A stretch of DNA of 37,386 nt from Hypsibius dujardini (lineage: Eukaryota > Tardigrada > Eutardigrada > Parachela > Hypsibiidae): contig LRSR01013693.1 of NCBI GenBank assembly GCA_001579985.1, positions 1 to 37,386 on the forward strand, in the 5' to 3' direction. Positions 21,558-31,401 of this stretch are shown here, in pieces. Under the pieces are notes generated by a model. The model worked only from the letters and a program-made list of their open reading frames with translations. It was not told the DNA's origin and did no database searches. The first letter of the stretch is position 1, and each line of letters starts with the position of its first letter. Both the position numbers and the translations under genes were made by a program.

Positions 21558-24500
21558 ATGGAGTGGAATTGGGCGTTGCTGCAGCTTGCGGTGTCTTGTC
21601 AATTACTCTACGTGTTCATAAAGGCTTGGCAGTGGTACAAACTCAGAGGTGTCCCGCCCGGACCCACAGGTAAGAGAGATCTGTAGTAAAGATACCTTTC
21701 ACCATATTGCCGCATGAGTAAGCTTGACAGTTTGCGACAAATCAATTAGTTAAAGATTTATCTATTAATACCAAACTCAAGACCAAAATTTGTGCAACTT
21801 TGTACTAACGAAAAGCACAGTAATGCTCCCACTTTTGAAAATTTCATCATGAGCTTTGAGGGTTTTCAGTTTTCTGCAGAATGTGGCAACGCCCAAGTGG
21901 GCCAATGTGAGGCTGGATGAGACTCGCTGCAGTCTGACGTACGGCGCATCACACCATCGTATTTTCCAGATGTTTTCTTACCCGCACAAAAATCGTAACA
22001 CATCCACAATAAACCAAGATAATTCCAGTAATAATAATGACATATTTATCTTTGAGACATTATGTCGCCCTTCGAATATGCGAGTGCCGCCTGCGTCAGA
22101 GGGGCTCATCTTATGGTCTGAGGACCTAATTTTATTAAATTTCATTATTTACGCTTTAGGTTTGCCGTTCGTGGGGTACGCGGCATTTCTTGGGACGAAC
22201 CCGCAAGACAAGCTCCTGGAACTCAGCAAAACCTATGGCAAAATCTTTAGCCTATACATGGGACCACAATTGGCAATAATTTTGAACGACTTCAGCTCCA
22301 TTCAGGCGGCTTTGAAAGGGCAGTCTGACAGGTTCGCGGGACGTTCCAGAGACTTTGTTTTTCGAAGGCTGGCTTTGGAAGCAGACGGCAAGTCGCATGG
22401 TGAGCCACGAAGCCGGACTGCATACTGAAGTCTTGCAATATAGAAAGCGTGTCCTGTGGTTGTTATATAGTCAAGGAGTCATCTTCGGGGCACTTAATTA
22501 TTACATTTTAGGCATAACTTTCCACGACGGTGAAGTTCACAAAAGGGCCAGAAGATTCACGATACAAACGTTGAAAGAAATTGGACTGAACAGGTCCTCG
22601 ACGCACGAAAAGATCCTTCGGGAAATTGGACTGCTATTGATGACCTTTGCTGACCATCGGGGGGCTCCGTTCGACCCGCTTTATCCCATCACCGTCTGCT
22701 GCTGCAACGCCGCATGCGTTGTCTGTTACGGGCGTCAGTTCGACCGAGGCGACCCAGAATTCGTGGAGTACCTTCGTGGCACGGAACTGGGCAGCAAGGT
22801 GATTGCGCAGGCTAACGGGTTTCAGTCCGGTTACCCCATGCTTAGGTTCCTACCCAGCGTTATGTTCCCGTTGTGGAGCCGTATCCTCGAGACCACCCGG
22901 ATTAATCGACGGTTTATTCATCAGCAAGTTATGGAGCATCGAGCAAGCTTCGTGGAAGGGGAAGTCCGGGATTACACGGACGCCTTTTTGAGGGGGGAAC
23001 GGCGGATCGTCAAAAATGGGCTTTCTGCAGAAGATGCATTTGCAGGTTAAATTTTGTTTGAGTTTTGAACAAATTGACGGATTTGTCATAATGGGGTGCT
23101 ATCTGGGTTTAGATGAAGAGTTATCGCAAAATTTGCGAGGACTGATCTAAGGCGGAACTGGAACGACTGCCGTGACTCTTCAGTGGATGATGCTCTTTAT
23201 GGTGAATCATCCGGAGGTGCAAAAATGGATTCAGCGCGAGCTCGACCAACATGATGAACGGCTAGATCTAGTTCGCGCCAGCGATAGAGGTACGGTGACG
23301 GTATGCAAACCTACAGTATTGGGTCTTAAGATATGTCACCAAAGCACTGGGCAACTTCACGATATTATAGGCATACTAGAGACTGACACTAATCTTAATC
23401 CTCACACTGTACCCGACCGAATCGACGGAAAGGGCGTTTTTATTTCTCCTCTACGTTTTAACGGTATATAAATCACAATATGTCTGTCTGTTTGTCTATT
23501 TGTATGTCTGTCTGTCTTAGGATTCGCGTGACCGTCCGCCAAAACCCCATCCGGCAAACTGTACCTTCCGTCATTAACGGTCCGTTCACTAGCTTTTTTC
23601 GCATCCGGCAGACAGACCAGACCCTTCAGCTAGAGACTATCGGTCATCCGACTGAAGCCGCATCTATTAATATCTGCCACTAATCGGGATGTCGAGTTCG
23701 ACTTTCCGTCAGTCTATCCGTTCTGCCGCTTGGACCGACCGTCGTCCGGCATCGTGTATAGTGTTATTTTAATCTGTTTCAGCTAATTTGCCCTATGTGG
23801 AAGCGGTGGTCTGTGAGGTGCAGCGGATGGCCAACATCACGCCGTTCGGTCTGCTGCGGACCAACACAAAAGAGACCACTTTACTGGGCTATCGGATTCC
23901 CACACGTAGTTTCATCCTCTCGAATTTCGCCAGCATTAACGGCGACCCCGCGCTGTGGGCTGAGCCGGGGGAATTTAAGCCGGAACGGTTTCTGGACCTG
24001 GTTGGAAAACTTCAAAAACCTCACACTTTCTGCCGTTCTCACTGGGTATATTATTTTGAAAGGAAATGAACATAATCCCACTCTTTCCCACCCTTTAACT
24101 ATTGTACCACCCTTTTGACGTATAATGAATTATAATGCATTTCGAATTAAAAATAGAAGAGAATGAGGGTTGATGTTAACTATTTTATTGCCGTTGGATA
24201 TTTTGTTTTAAATTTAATTCAGATTAAAATCATCTTGCTAGAGACAAGACTTTTGCGGATCATGTCAGCCTCGTCCGACGTGATCAGAAGGTCGGCCTTA
24301 ATAGTGGTGAATTCGTTCTGGGGTTTTGGTCCCGGCGTTTCATTAAATTCGGCCCTAGGGGACAGTGCATTGCATACAGATGTACCAAGAATAATACTAA
24401 AATATCAATCCAGACTCTGGATAGCTGCTCTTCCATTTACTATAACTTAAATACATTTTACAGTAAAGTAAGTAATCTGGTTTCGAACTTATATTTCTAT

Positions 24501-24831
24501 TTCAATTTTAAACTTAAACTTTGAAGTCAAAAGAGTGGGACGACAGTAAAAGGTTAGAAACAGGGTGGGACTGTAGGATACCCATTTTGAAAACCACCGT
24601 CAGAATGCTAGAATAATACAGGAGTGCAAAAAGTACTTTTAATTTGTAGGAAAACGCTCATGCGTCGGGCAGAGCTTCGCACAAATGGAATTGTTCCTGG
24701 TATTTTCCAACATTATGCATCGATTCTCTATCGAGTGTGAGGATTCAGCACGACCACCTTCATCCACCGAACGATTCACTGATGGACTCTGCCATCCTGT
24801 GCCCTTCAAAATTCGTGCGATCCACCGTTAA
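21558..24831 (+). CDS. Cytochrome P450, CYP2-type, with apparent frameshift
   Basis: Six exons: 21558-21669, 22160-22399, 22512-23045, 23152-23289, 23783-24045, 24650-24831 (TAA), about 489 residues, a normal length for a microsomal P450. An N-terminal membrane anchor (LLQLAVSCQLLYVF) is followed by the Pro hinge GVPPGPTG. Later motifs are HKRARRF (C-helix), HPEVQKWIQREL, the K-helix EVQR, FKPERF, and the haem loop FLPFSLG/KRSCVGQ with the Cys ligand encoded at 24661. P450s are haem monooxygenases of the ER. Every intron is in phase 1 and all junctions agree except inside exon 5, whose 263 bases are one short. The frame that reads PERF is not the frame that reads HFLPFSLG. The helix-I motif reads GGTGTT where AGxE/DTT is usual, and the C-helix Trp is Val. 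The donor after GCAG (GTTAAA) is weak. It may be a pseudogene or contain a sequence error. Confidence 0.85.
23479..23519. repeat. (TGTC)/(TGTT) microsatellite in P450 intron
   Basis: A short degenerate TGTCTGTC run lies in the intron between P450 exons 4 and 5. Confidence 0.85.
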
Positions 24832-26271
24832 GCAGTGAAAAAAGCAGCATATGAGAAGAATGATTGCTTGTAGTCGCACTACTGAATCTATTGCAGGGAT
24901 GATCTTACAATTACACTTTACTAGTATACTGTACTCAGCTGCAGTTTCCAAGTCGCTTCCTGTCCCACTTTCTTAAAAAACTTCAACGAAGCCAGTCCAC
25001 TGCGAATATAGATAGTAATATCCATATGTAAGTCCAGTGACAAACATTTGTCAGCATTGCACAGTATCGACAGTGCGGTCGTCAATAAAATGTGCAAAAA
25101 AAGCATGTCAAAAAAGGGTATCAAAAAAAGGTATCAGTGGGCGAATGAACATGGACAGCGTGGGTAGAAAAGAGGGAGTTTTGATTGGTCTTTTGCCGTT
25201 TCTCGATCGTTGATAGATCAGCTGCCTTACCGCTCAGCCAAATGCGATAAGCGAATTTCTGAAATTCACTAATCGCATTTCATGGCCAGCTCCGGCTGAT
25301 CATTTGTTCAAACCCATTCATCAAAACTTTTTTGATACATTTTTTTGATTGATGGGACACGTTGACGACCGCACTCTCACTAACATAATCAGAGTTTGCA
25401 AATTTAAGACGAATTAATTTTGAAATCGGTGTTCCATAAAAAAAAACAGACCAAAAAACACGCACCATGAAATTGTCTCAAATCCAAAGGCGCTCCTAGT
25501 TCTCTTGATGCATAGACTGTCTTCACATTGTCAATGTAGTCGGAAGCGTTTACCCAAAATTTGCACACACAAAAAACTGGATCTCTCTGGTGAAGCTTGG
25601 GAAAGGTTCAAAGGTTCTTGAGCAAGGAATCACAGCGATAAATTGCTCTGTAACTGTCATTGTACTCCTTGGCGAATAACATTCTTGACGAAACTGCGTC
25701 GGATATATGGAACGCCACATTCGTGCCTCCTGGCCTTCCTGTACTTCTACCGGCAAGCACTCATACCATACACTCTGTCCATGTTCGTGCAGTACCGGTA
25801 TACCGGTGTATATGATTCTCATACAAAAAATGCAAAATTAATGAAAACAACTCGATATCAACTAAAGAGTCTCCACCAAGGGGCTTCTCGAAGGAGCAAT
25901 ATCCAATTACAGTAGTAAATACAAATGTAACGACCCAATTGAGCGGCAGCGCCTGCAAGAATTGACCAGTACCGGTACGGAGGACGTTGAGGAGGACCAA
26001 GACTACGAGGGAAAAAACACAACAGAAAAGACGTGCATCATCATCAGCATCATCGCGCTTCAGCCGTGCTGCTTCCATAGAACACAATTGGAAGAAATAT
26101 TTCTCTCTTCGCGCGCGTAACCGTAAGGAATGGAACGACCATAGCTGGCGGTTGTGTTTTTTCTCATGTGTCTATTTTAGACTACGGCCCGTTTATCCGT
26201 TTACGCACGACGACCCACGGGGAGAGACGGATGGATGCCGGAACCCAAAGAGACAGTGACGTGTACCGAAA
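24832..26271. other. Convergent interval between the P450 and kinase genes
   Basis: The 3' ends of both genes meet here. A 105-residue minus-strand frame from an ATG near 26076 has two hydrophobic stretches but no recognised motif, and an overlapping plus-strand frame competes with it. I do not call a gene. An imperfect inverted repeat at 25072-25375 is listed separately. Confidence 0.45.
25072..25375. repeat. Imperfect long inverted repeat (foldback-like)
   Basis: Outer arms of 14 bases (AGTGCGGTCGTCAA at 25072-25085; complement at 25362-25375) match perfectly. Inner arms of 20 bases (25240-25259 and 25261-25280) match at 18 positions across a single central base. A GATCAGC block pairs between them. 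The left side is about 75 bases longer, so the symmetry is broken by insertion or deletion. Confidence 0.55.
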
Positions 26272-28716
26272 TCATTTGCCTGCAACTCCAATGCTCGCAC
26301 CCATCCGTCGCAGAGCAAGGATGGCGTTGACGGCTTTCTGAAAACCCGAAAAGCGTATTATTAATTATTGAAAAAAGAACAGATGCGGGAAACTGGTGAG
26401 TCTACCAGCACGTCGAAAAAAGCGGTAAAAATAATAATGGGTGAATCGAGTATACCTGCCAGCGTCGTCGAATGACGAAGCGCTTCAGTTTGACTTTGGA
26501 CAGCGCTTTATTTGAGTCTTTAGCGGCAGCGACCGTCTTCGCTTGCTGGAATGGAAAATGTACCGGGATTGACAAATAGACTTTCCCGTAAGGAAAAGTG
26601 AATGTTGTTACCTTGAGCCATTTGTGGTTGAGACAGTCCTTCGCCGTCATCCGCTTCCTATGTGTAGACAAACAATTTTTTAAGCATGTCAGTGTAGCCA
26701 AAAATGTTCTTGTGGTCGGAAACTTAGGAAAGCGCTCTTTTTCACGTACGCCGGATCCTTGATTAATAGTTTCGTAATGAAGTCTTTGGCATCGGCGGAA
26801 ATCTCGTCGAAACTCTCGTCATTGAAGTCCCATTCGGCTTGCGTGACGTTGCTCAGGGTTTCCGCGTCGTTATCGCCCATGAACGGCGAAAGACCCGATA
26901 ACCTGCACCGAAAACATCGGACTATACGTAACGCTGTCTGCGTCTGTGTGTCTGTGTTTTTGTGTTTGTGTTTTTGTGTCTGTGTCTGTGGCTGTGTCTG
27001 TGTCTGTGTCTGTGTCTGTGTCTGTGTCTGTGTCTGTGTCTGTGTCTGTGTCTGTGTCTGTGTATGTGTCTGTGTCTGTGTCTGTGTCTATGTTTGTATC
27101 AGTGCCTGATGCACACTTACAAAATATAACAAATAACTCCAACGCTCCACATGTCCGTCGCCGGAGTTATCCGCTCAAAATTCACCACTTCCGGGGCGAC
27201 AAATTCCGGCGTGCCAAACATCACCTTCACCTCCACCGCCGGGTCATAGTGCCGGGCCAATCCGAAGTCAATCAACTTCACCCGATTTCCGCTCTGCGTC
27301 ACGCATAAAATATTTTCCGGTTTCTGAAATAAACAAACCATTTTCGTCAGACCTCTATTCCTGCAGACCAATGGTCAGGCAAACCAAAAATATTATAGTA
27401 ATACAAGCGAAATGCAAAAGTAGAAGAGAATATCATATGCACCATACCATATCGAGATGTATGACGCTTTTCGTGTGCATAAACTCCACACCCTCGCAGA
27501 TCTGGCGCATGAAGATCTTGCAGACATTCTCCGTCAGGATGAATTCATCGTCGATTACGCGTTCGAAGAGCTCCCCGCCCGCCACCCTGCAATAAATCAC
27601 CAAACCCATCATGTAGTCGACGTACCACCCAGGCAGGATCTAAAACTTGCAGTAGTCGACCTCTAATGCATAAGTCAGTTTGGTAAGTTTAGTCTACGCG
27701 CGTATGCTCTTACAGTTCGGTGATAAGGATCATGTTGGTGCCGTCGTCGAAGGCGTCATACAGTTGCAGCAGCCGCGGATGCTGCAGGTGGCGCATCACG
27801 TCAATCTCATTCTCCACCTCCTTCCGATCCTGAGGGCGCTTAATATTGATGGTCTTAGCGGCCAGGATTCGACTGGTGGCCTTCTCCTTACACTTGCAGA
27901 CCGTCCCGAATTTGCCTCTGTAGGTAGGTAAGGTTTGTTGGTTCTTATATGTTATATTAGTATATCTGTTGTAACTCTAACTATCGTCAAAACTCGACAC
28001 AGTCACGCAGAACCAGAATCTGATTGTTGGAGACATACGATCCCCCCATTATCAAGAGTATATATAAACGAAGGGAAGTCTAGTCTTAAACCTGTAAATT
28101 TTATACTGTATATATCATTTCGCCTTTTATATTTTGAAGAATGCAAACAAATGTTTCCGCATTTGGATGATGTTTTACAAGACAGTAGATTCTAACACTT
28201 GTGCTGTTGACATACTAAGTATGTATATTACAGCGTAATGATTGAAAGCATTAAAGGTTGTGAATTGGCAGATCATTCACTTTTCGCATCATTGAAACTG
28301 CAATTCGCTTCGTTAAACGATTGCCGTCAACGATAAGAATAAATTGTTGGAGTCAAATCGTAAGTTTCGCTCTCAATTCTATGCCAAAATTCACGTTTTG
28401 CATCTCGCTCTGCATATTAACTATATAGGTATGAAATGTACCTCCCGAGTTCCTTATCCTCCATGATGTGATAAAGACTGCTGAGACTCTTCGGGTCCTT
28501 CCGAATGACAATGGTCCGCGGCTCGAATGGCGGGTCATCCTCTGCAGCAAACCACAAATAGAGTCAAGCACGTTGATTACTGTACTGTCTAAAGAAGCGT
28601 AATAGCCCAAGCAGCAGACAGAAGATCACACATACAGTCAGTCTTCCTCTCCCCCGCCTCGGTACACAGCCTGACATACCTTGATCGGGTTCCGTTTCGT
28701 CGATTTTCTTACTCAT
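26272..28716 (-). CDS. MLCK: Myosin light chain kinase-like Ser/Thr kinase
   Basis: Nine exons (28680-28716, 28442-28541, 27714-27917, 27448-27586, 27121-27323, 26750-26902, 26612-26657, 26456-26545, 26272-26337), all in agreeing phase, give 345 residues. The model starts MSKKIDE and has the Gly loop GRGKFG (45-50), AAK (Lys67), and HLDMKPEN (Asp159, Asn164), with HLD in place of HRD as in MLCK, titin and twitchin kinases. DFG (179-181), GTPEFVAPE, YILLSGLSPFMGDNDAETL and KRMTAKDCLNHKWLK follow. The tail VKLKRFVIRRRWQKAVNAI is basic-amphipathic and aligns with the autoinhibitory, calmodulin-binding segment of MLCK. The likely role is Ca2+/calmodulin-dependent phosphorylation of myosin regulatory light chain. 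No Ig or Fn3 domain is in this model; a single-Ig gene lies 2.7 kb upstream. The in-frame upstream ORF ends in TAG 9 bases before the ATG. Confidence 0.9.
26940..27100. repeat. (TGTCTG)n/(TGTGTC) hexanucleotide repeat in kinase intron
   Basis: A near-pure hexanucleotide array fills most of the intron 26903-27120 between two kinase exons. It gives long Val/Ser, Thr/Asp or Cys frames that are artefacts. Confidence 0.95.
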
Positions 28717-28725
28717 CTTCCTAAC

Positions 28726-28836
28726 CTATATCCAGTGATCCGGGTCGACCTTGATGACGATCCCGGAAAAATTGCCACGCAGCCGAAGTATTTCCTGTAT
28801 ACCAGCAGCACACATAAAAGTCAAAAGGTCAGTCAT
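28726..28836 (-). other. 36-residue upstream ORF in the kinase leader
   Basis: It opens with an ATG at 28836, ends LRGNFSGIVIKVDPDHWI and stops at TAG (28726-28728). The kinase ATG follows after only three codons in the same frame. A possible acceptor (TATACAG) lies inside it, so whether the whole ORF is in the mature mRNA is unknown. It could act as a regulatory upstream ORF; translation is not shown. Confidence 0.35.
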
Positions 28837-29458
28837 GGGGATCGGCTGTGAACAAATACACACCGTCCTTGCTTGACATTTCCCCGTCTCAACTTTTAGT
28901 TTAGCCCCTTCATCGTACACACGCACAAAACAAACACACACAGACACACGCAGGAAGGACGGACTCACCGCTTTCCGGTCTGTGGCCGGTAGTAGTCCTT
29001 TACAGACACGCACAAACACACACACTACCAGGAAGTAAGCAAGAAGGGGTCAAAAAGGACAGGGTACTTCAAAAGGATTCAGAAATCCGGGGTGCCTGCG
29101 AAAAATCGCGCGTGCTCTGGCTTTTGCTTCGAAAAAGCCGACCGACGGAGAACGGAAGACGGAGGGAAAGAAGGAGGCCAGTAGGAAAAAACACACGAGA
29201 AGAACGTCTTCTTTACTTAGCGCGACCCGACGGCGGCGCGAGGAGCAGCAATGCAGAGAGAGTTGTGTGAATTGCTGTTGCTTGTATGTGTGGCTGTGTG
29301 TGTGTCGGTTGTGGGGGTGATGAAATTTTGTGAAAGTGCTCCAAATTTAGATCAGGCTTGACGATCGTGTCTTACCACCGCCGACCGGCCTGCCCTCTTC
29401 TTCTTCGAGAAGAAAAAATTATTTCAATATACATAGTGGTGTGATCGAAAGATGCTGA

Positions 29459-29460
<2 letters not shown>

Positions 29461-29498
<38 letters not shown>
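29461..29498. repeat. (GA)n microsatellite
   Basis: A dinucleotide run lies about 750 bases upstream of the kinase ATG. Confidence 0.95.
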
Positions 29499-29500
<2 letters not shown>

Positions 29501-30163
29501 TCTAGAGAGGAGCTGGAGACTTGCAGATGGCAACTATCAGAAAGAGGGCAAAGAGAAGTGTCTGTTGTGTGTATGTGTGTGAGGTTCCTTACGCTTACGC
29601 GACGGCTTTCAGCAGGGTTCTTCCGTTTGTGTACGCGAGAGAGATGGTCGTGTGGGGGTGCAAACAGGCTAGGAGAGGATACGTCTCTATAGTTGTTGAT
29701 GATGGTGATGTGGTGGTCGGTTTACATTTCGACAAAAAGGAAAGGGCAAAGTCTCGGAGAGCCACTAACCGGGAATGCAGGGTATGTGTGTATATACGCA
29801 CGGATCGTGATCGTAGTACTCTGTCGCGTCAAAGACTGAAGAATGTCCGTCAGACGTTAAAATTTCTAAGACGTCGGCGTGTAGAGCCGGCGCGAACCCT
29901 TTCATAGCGCGCCACTGTCACACGGTGTTGTTGTTATCGCATTCCTCCGAACGACAGACGATCGAGTCACCGTCAAACAGAGGCCCTCTGTTTGCGGTAT
30001 AAAATATCGATGAAATATACATGTCTTAATCATACAGCCATCGAAACGTGAAGACCTCGAATAGATATGGTAAGGCCTCTGTGATTTCAGCGAAATTGAG
30101 CATCCTGCCCCCCCCCCCAATAATTTCTTTCGTAAGGATCTGTAAGGAAATTGTAAGGAAATT

Positions 30164-30246
30164 CAGACAGACAACCACGCAATCCAGATTTCAGACAAAA
30201 AATTTCCTAGGAAGTAAACATAATCCAGACAGACAACCAAATCCAG
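30164..30246 (+). repeat. Dispersed copy of the ~60-bp AATCCAG repeat
   Basis: The unit starting AATCCAGATTTCAGAC at 30181 is 59 bases long and ends CAGACAGACAACCA. It closely matches the unit at 32349 in the Ig intron, and a partial further copy starts at 30240. Confidence 0.75.
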
Positions 30247-31401
30247 AAGGAATTCGTAAGGAAATCATCCTCAAATTTAATTTCAGTTAGGTTGCGGAGG
30301 CCCTTCCCACACTGGATTCTTAGAATACTGTAAAACGCAACAGCAAGCGACTGAGGGGGGAGGGTTGTATGTTGCTGGTAGGTTTTAGGTCTTTGCCCAT
30401 GTGAATGCAGTGTCGTTGAGCAGAGTATCATTTTTAGGTTATACAAACAGTCTAATAACAGGTACATATGACACGTAGTAGTCATCGTAGAATAACATCT
30501 CGAAAGTTCGTTTGATTGTGATGGTGTTAGACGGGGTACCTGTTACGATGGACACTTTATAGGTCTTTCTAACACTGCAGACGGATAAGCGAAACCGAGT
30601 CCGACTTCTCAGATAATTTAATTCGTGATAATTAAGACAGTTAATGGTTGTCTGCAGGTATACAGAAGCTAGGTATGTACAGAGTACAGCTAGGTATGTG
30701 CAGATATAATACAGTATAAGATATTTGAATTCATATGAATATGGCAGGTTGCAATATTCATTATAATTCAGAGTCAGCCAATGCAAAACGTTTTGTTTGA
30801 GGGCTTGACCACTGCCGAATTCCGGTTAGCCTGACTGTGAGGTGTGCTAGCTGCCTCTCATGTCAAAAAAAGATACTAGTTACTTGACGTACGACAATCC
30901 CACGGCAGCCCCAACGTTTGATGGAGCATAGAGTTGAAAATCAAATTTAGAAACACATTACCAGAAACCTCACAATAAATGTCATGCGCAAAATAATATA
31001 GAAAATGATTTACGTACAAAAGAATGGCGCTCATTGTGTGCAGGGTAGTTTGGTGTTAATAAAAACGTTTTCATGCCACTCGAGACCGTGAAGACAACGG
31101 AAAGGAGTGAGTGATCGCGTTAAGACCGCCTTGTCAATTATGGCGCGTAACTTGGTTCGGTATCTTGTAAAAAAGGTTTTTTATTCCGATACCAGAGCAA
31201 GATTGATTCTCTTACAATACACGCATAATCCACCCAGCGCTCACACTTTGGGCAACAACAGAAAACCAACAAAATGCAAAAACTTCATTAATCATAGTCA
31301 TAAAAAAACGGGGGGTGTGAACGGTTTCCTTCCAATAAAAGACCGGCCCACAACATTTTGGGATTGGCGATTGTGTATGCGGGGGATTGTTTCTGGGCTG
31401 T

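Larger units (their letters stand above)
28717..31401. other. Interval between kinase and Ig genes
   Basis: It contains the kinase leader and promoter, a (GA)n tract, CA/GT-rich stretches, and one dispersed copy of the roughly 60-bp repeat (30164-30246). A 126-residue plus-strand frame from an ATG at 29527 is strongly basic and Val/Arg/Cys-rich, with no recognisable domain, and lies antisense to the presumed kinase promoter. I see no confident gene. Confidence 0.45.

Noticed and set aside
24219-24354. Minus-strand 44-codon frame ending DEADMIRKSLVSSKMILI, with an acceptor-like CCCCTAG and an AATAAA 30 bases past its stop.
   Set aside because: It lies wholly inside the last P450 intron on the opposite strand. 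No upstream exon was found, and an open frame of this length is common by chance. Weak inverted similarity between about 24070-24120 and 24530-24585 suggests an old repeat instead.
24163-24450. Plus-strand frame with FWGFGPGV resembling a P450 haem loop.
   Set aside because: Spacing lacks the Arg and Cys. The true haem exon with KRSCVG is at 24650-24831.
25761-26087. Minus-strand 105-residue frame with two hydrophobic stretches.
   Set aside because: It has no recognised motif, a competing plus-strand frame, and no splice or promoter support.
29521-29907. Plus-strand frame of 126 residues from an ATG at 29527.
   Set aside because: Its composition is strongly basic, it overlaps the presumed kinase promoter, and it matches no known family.
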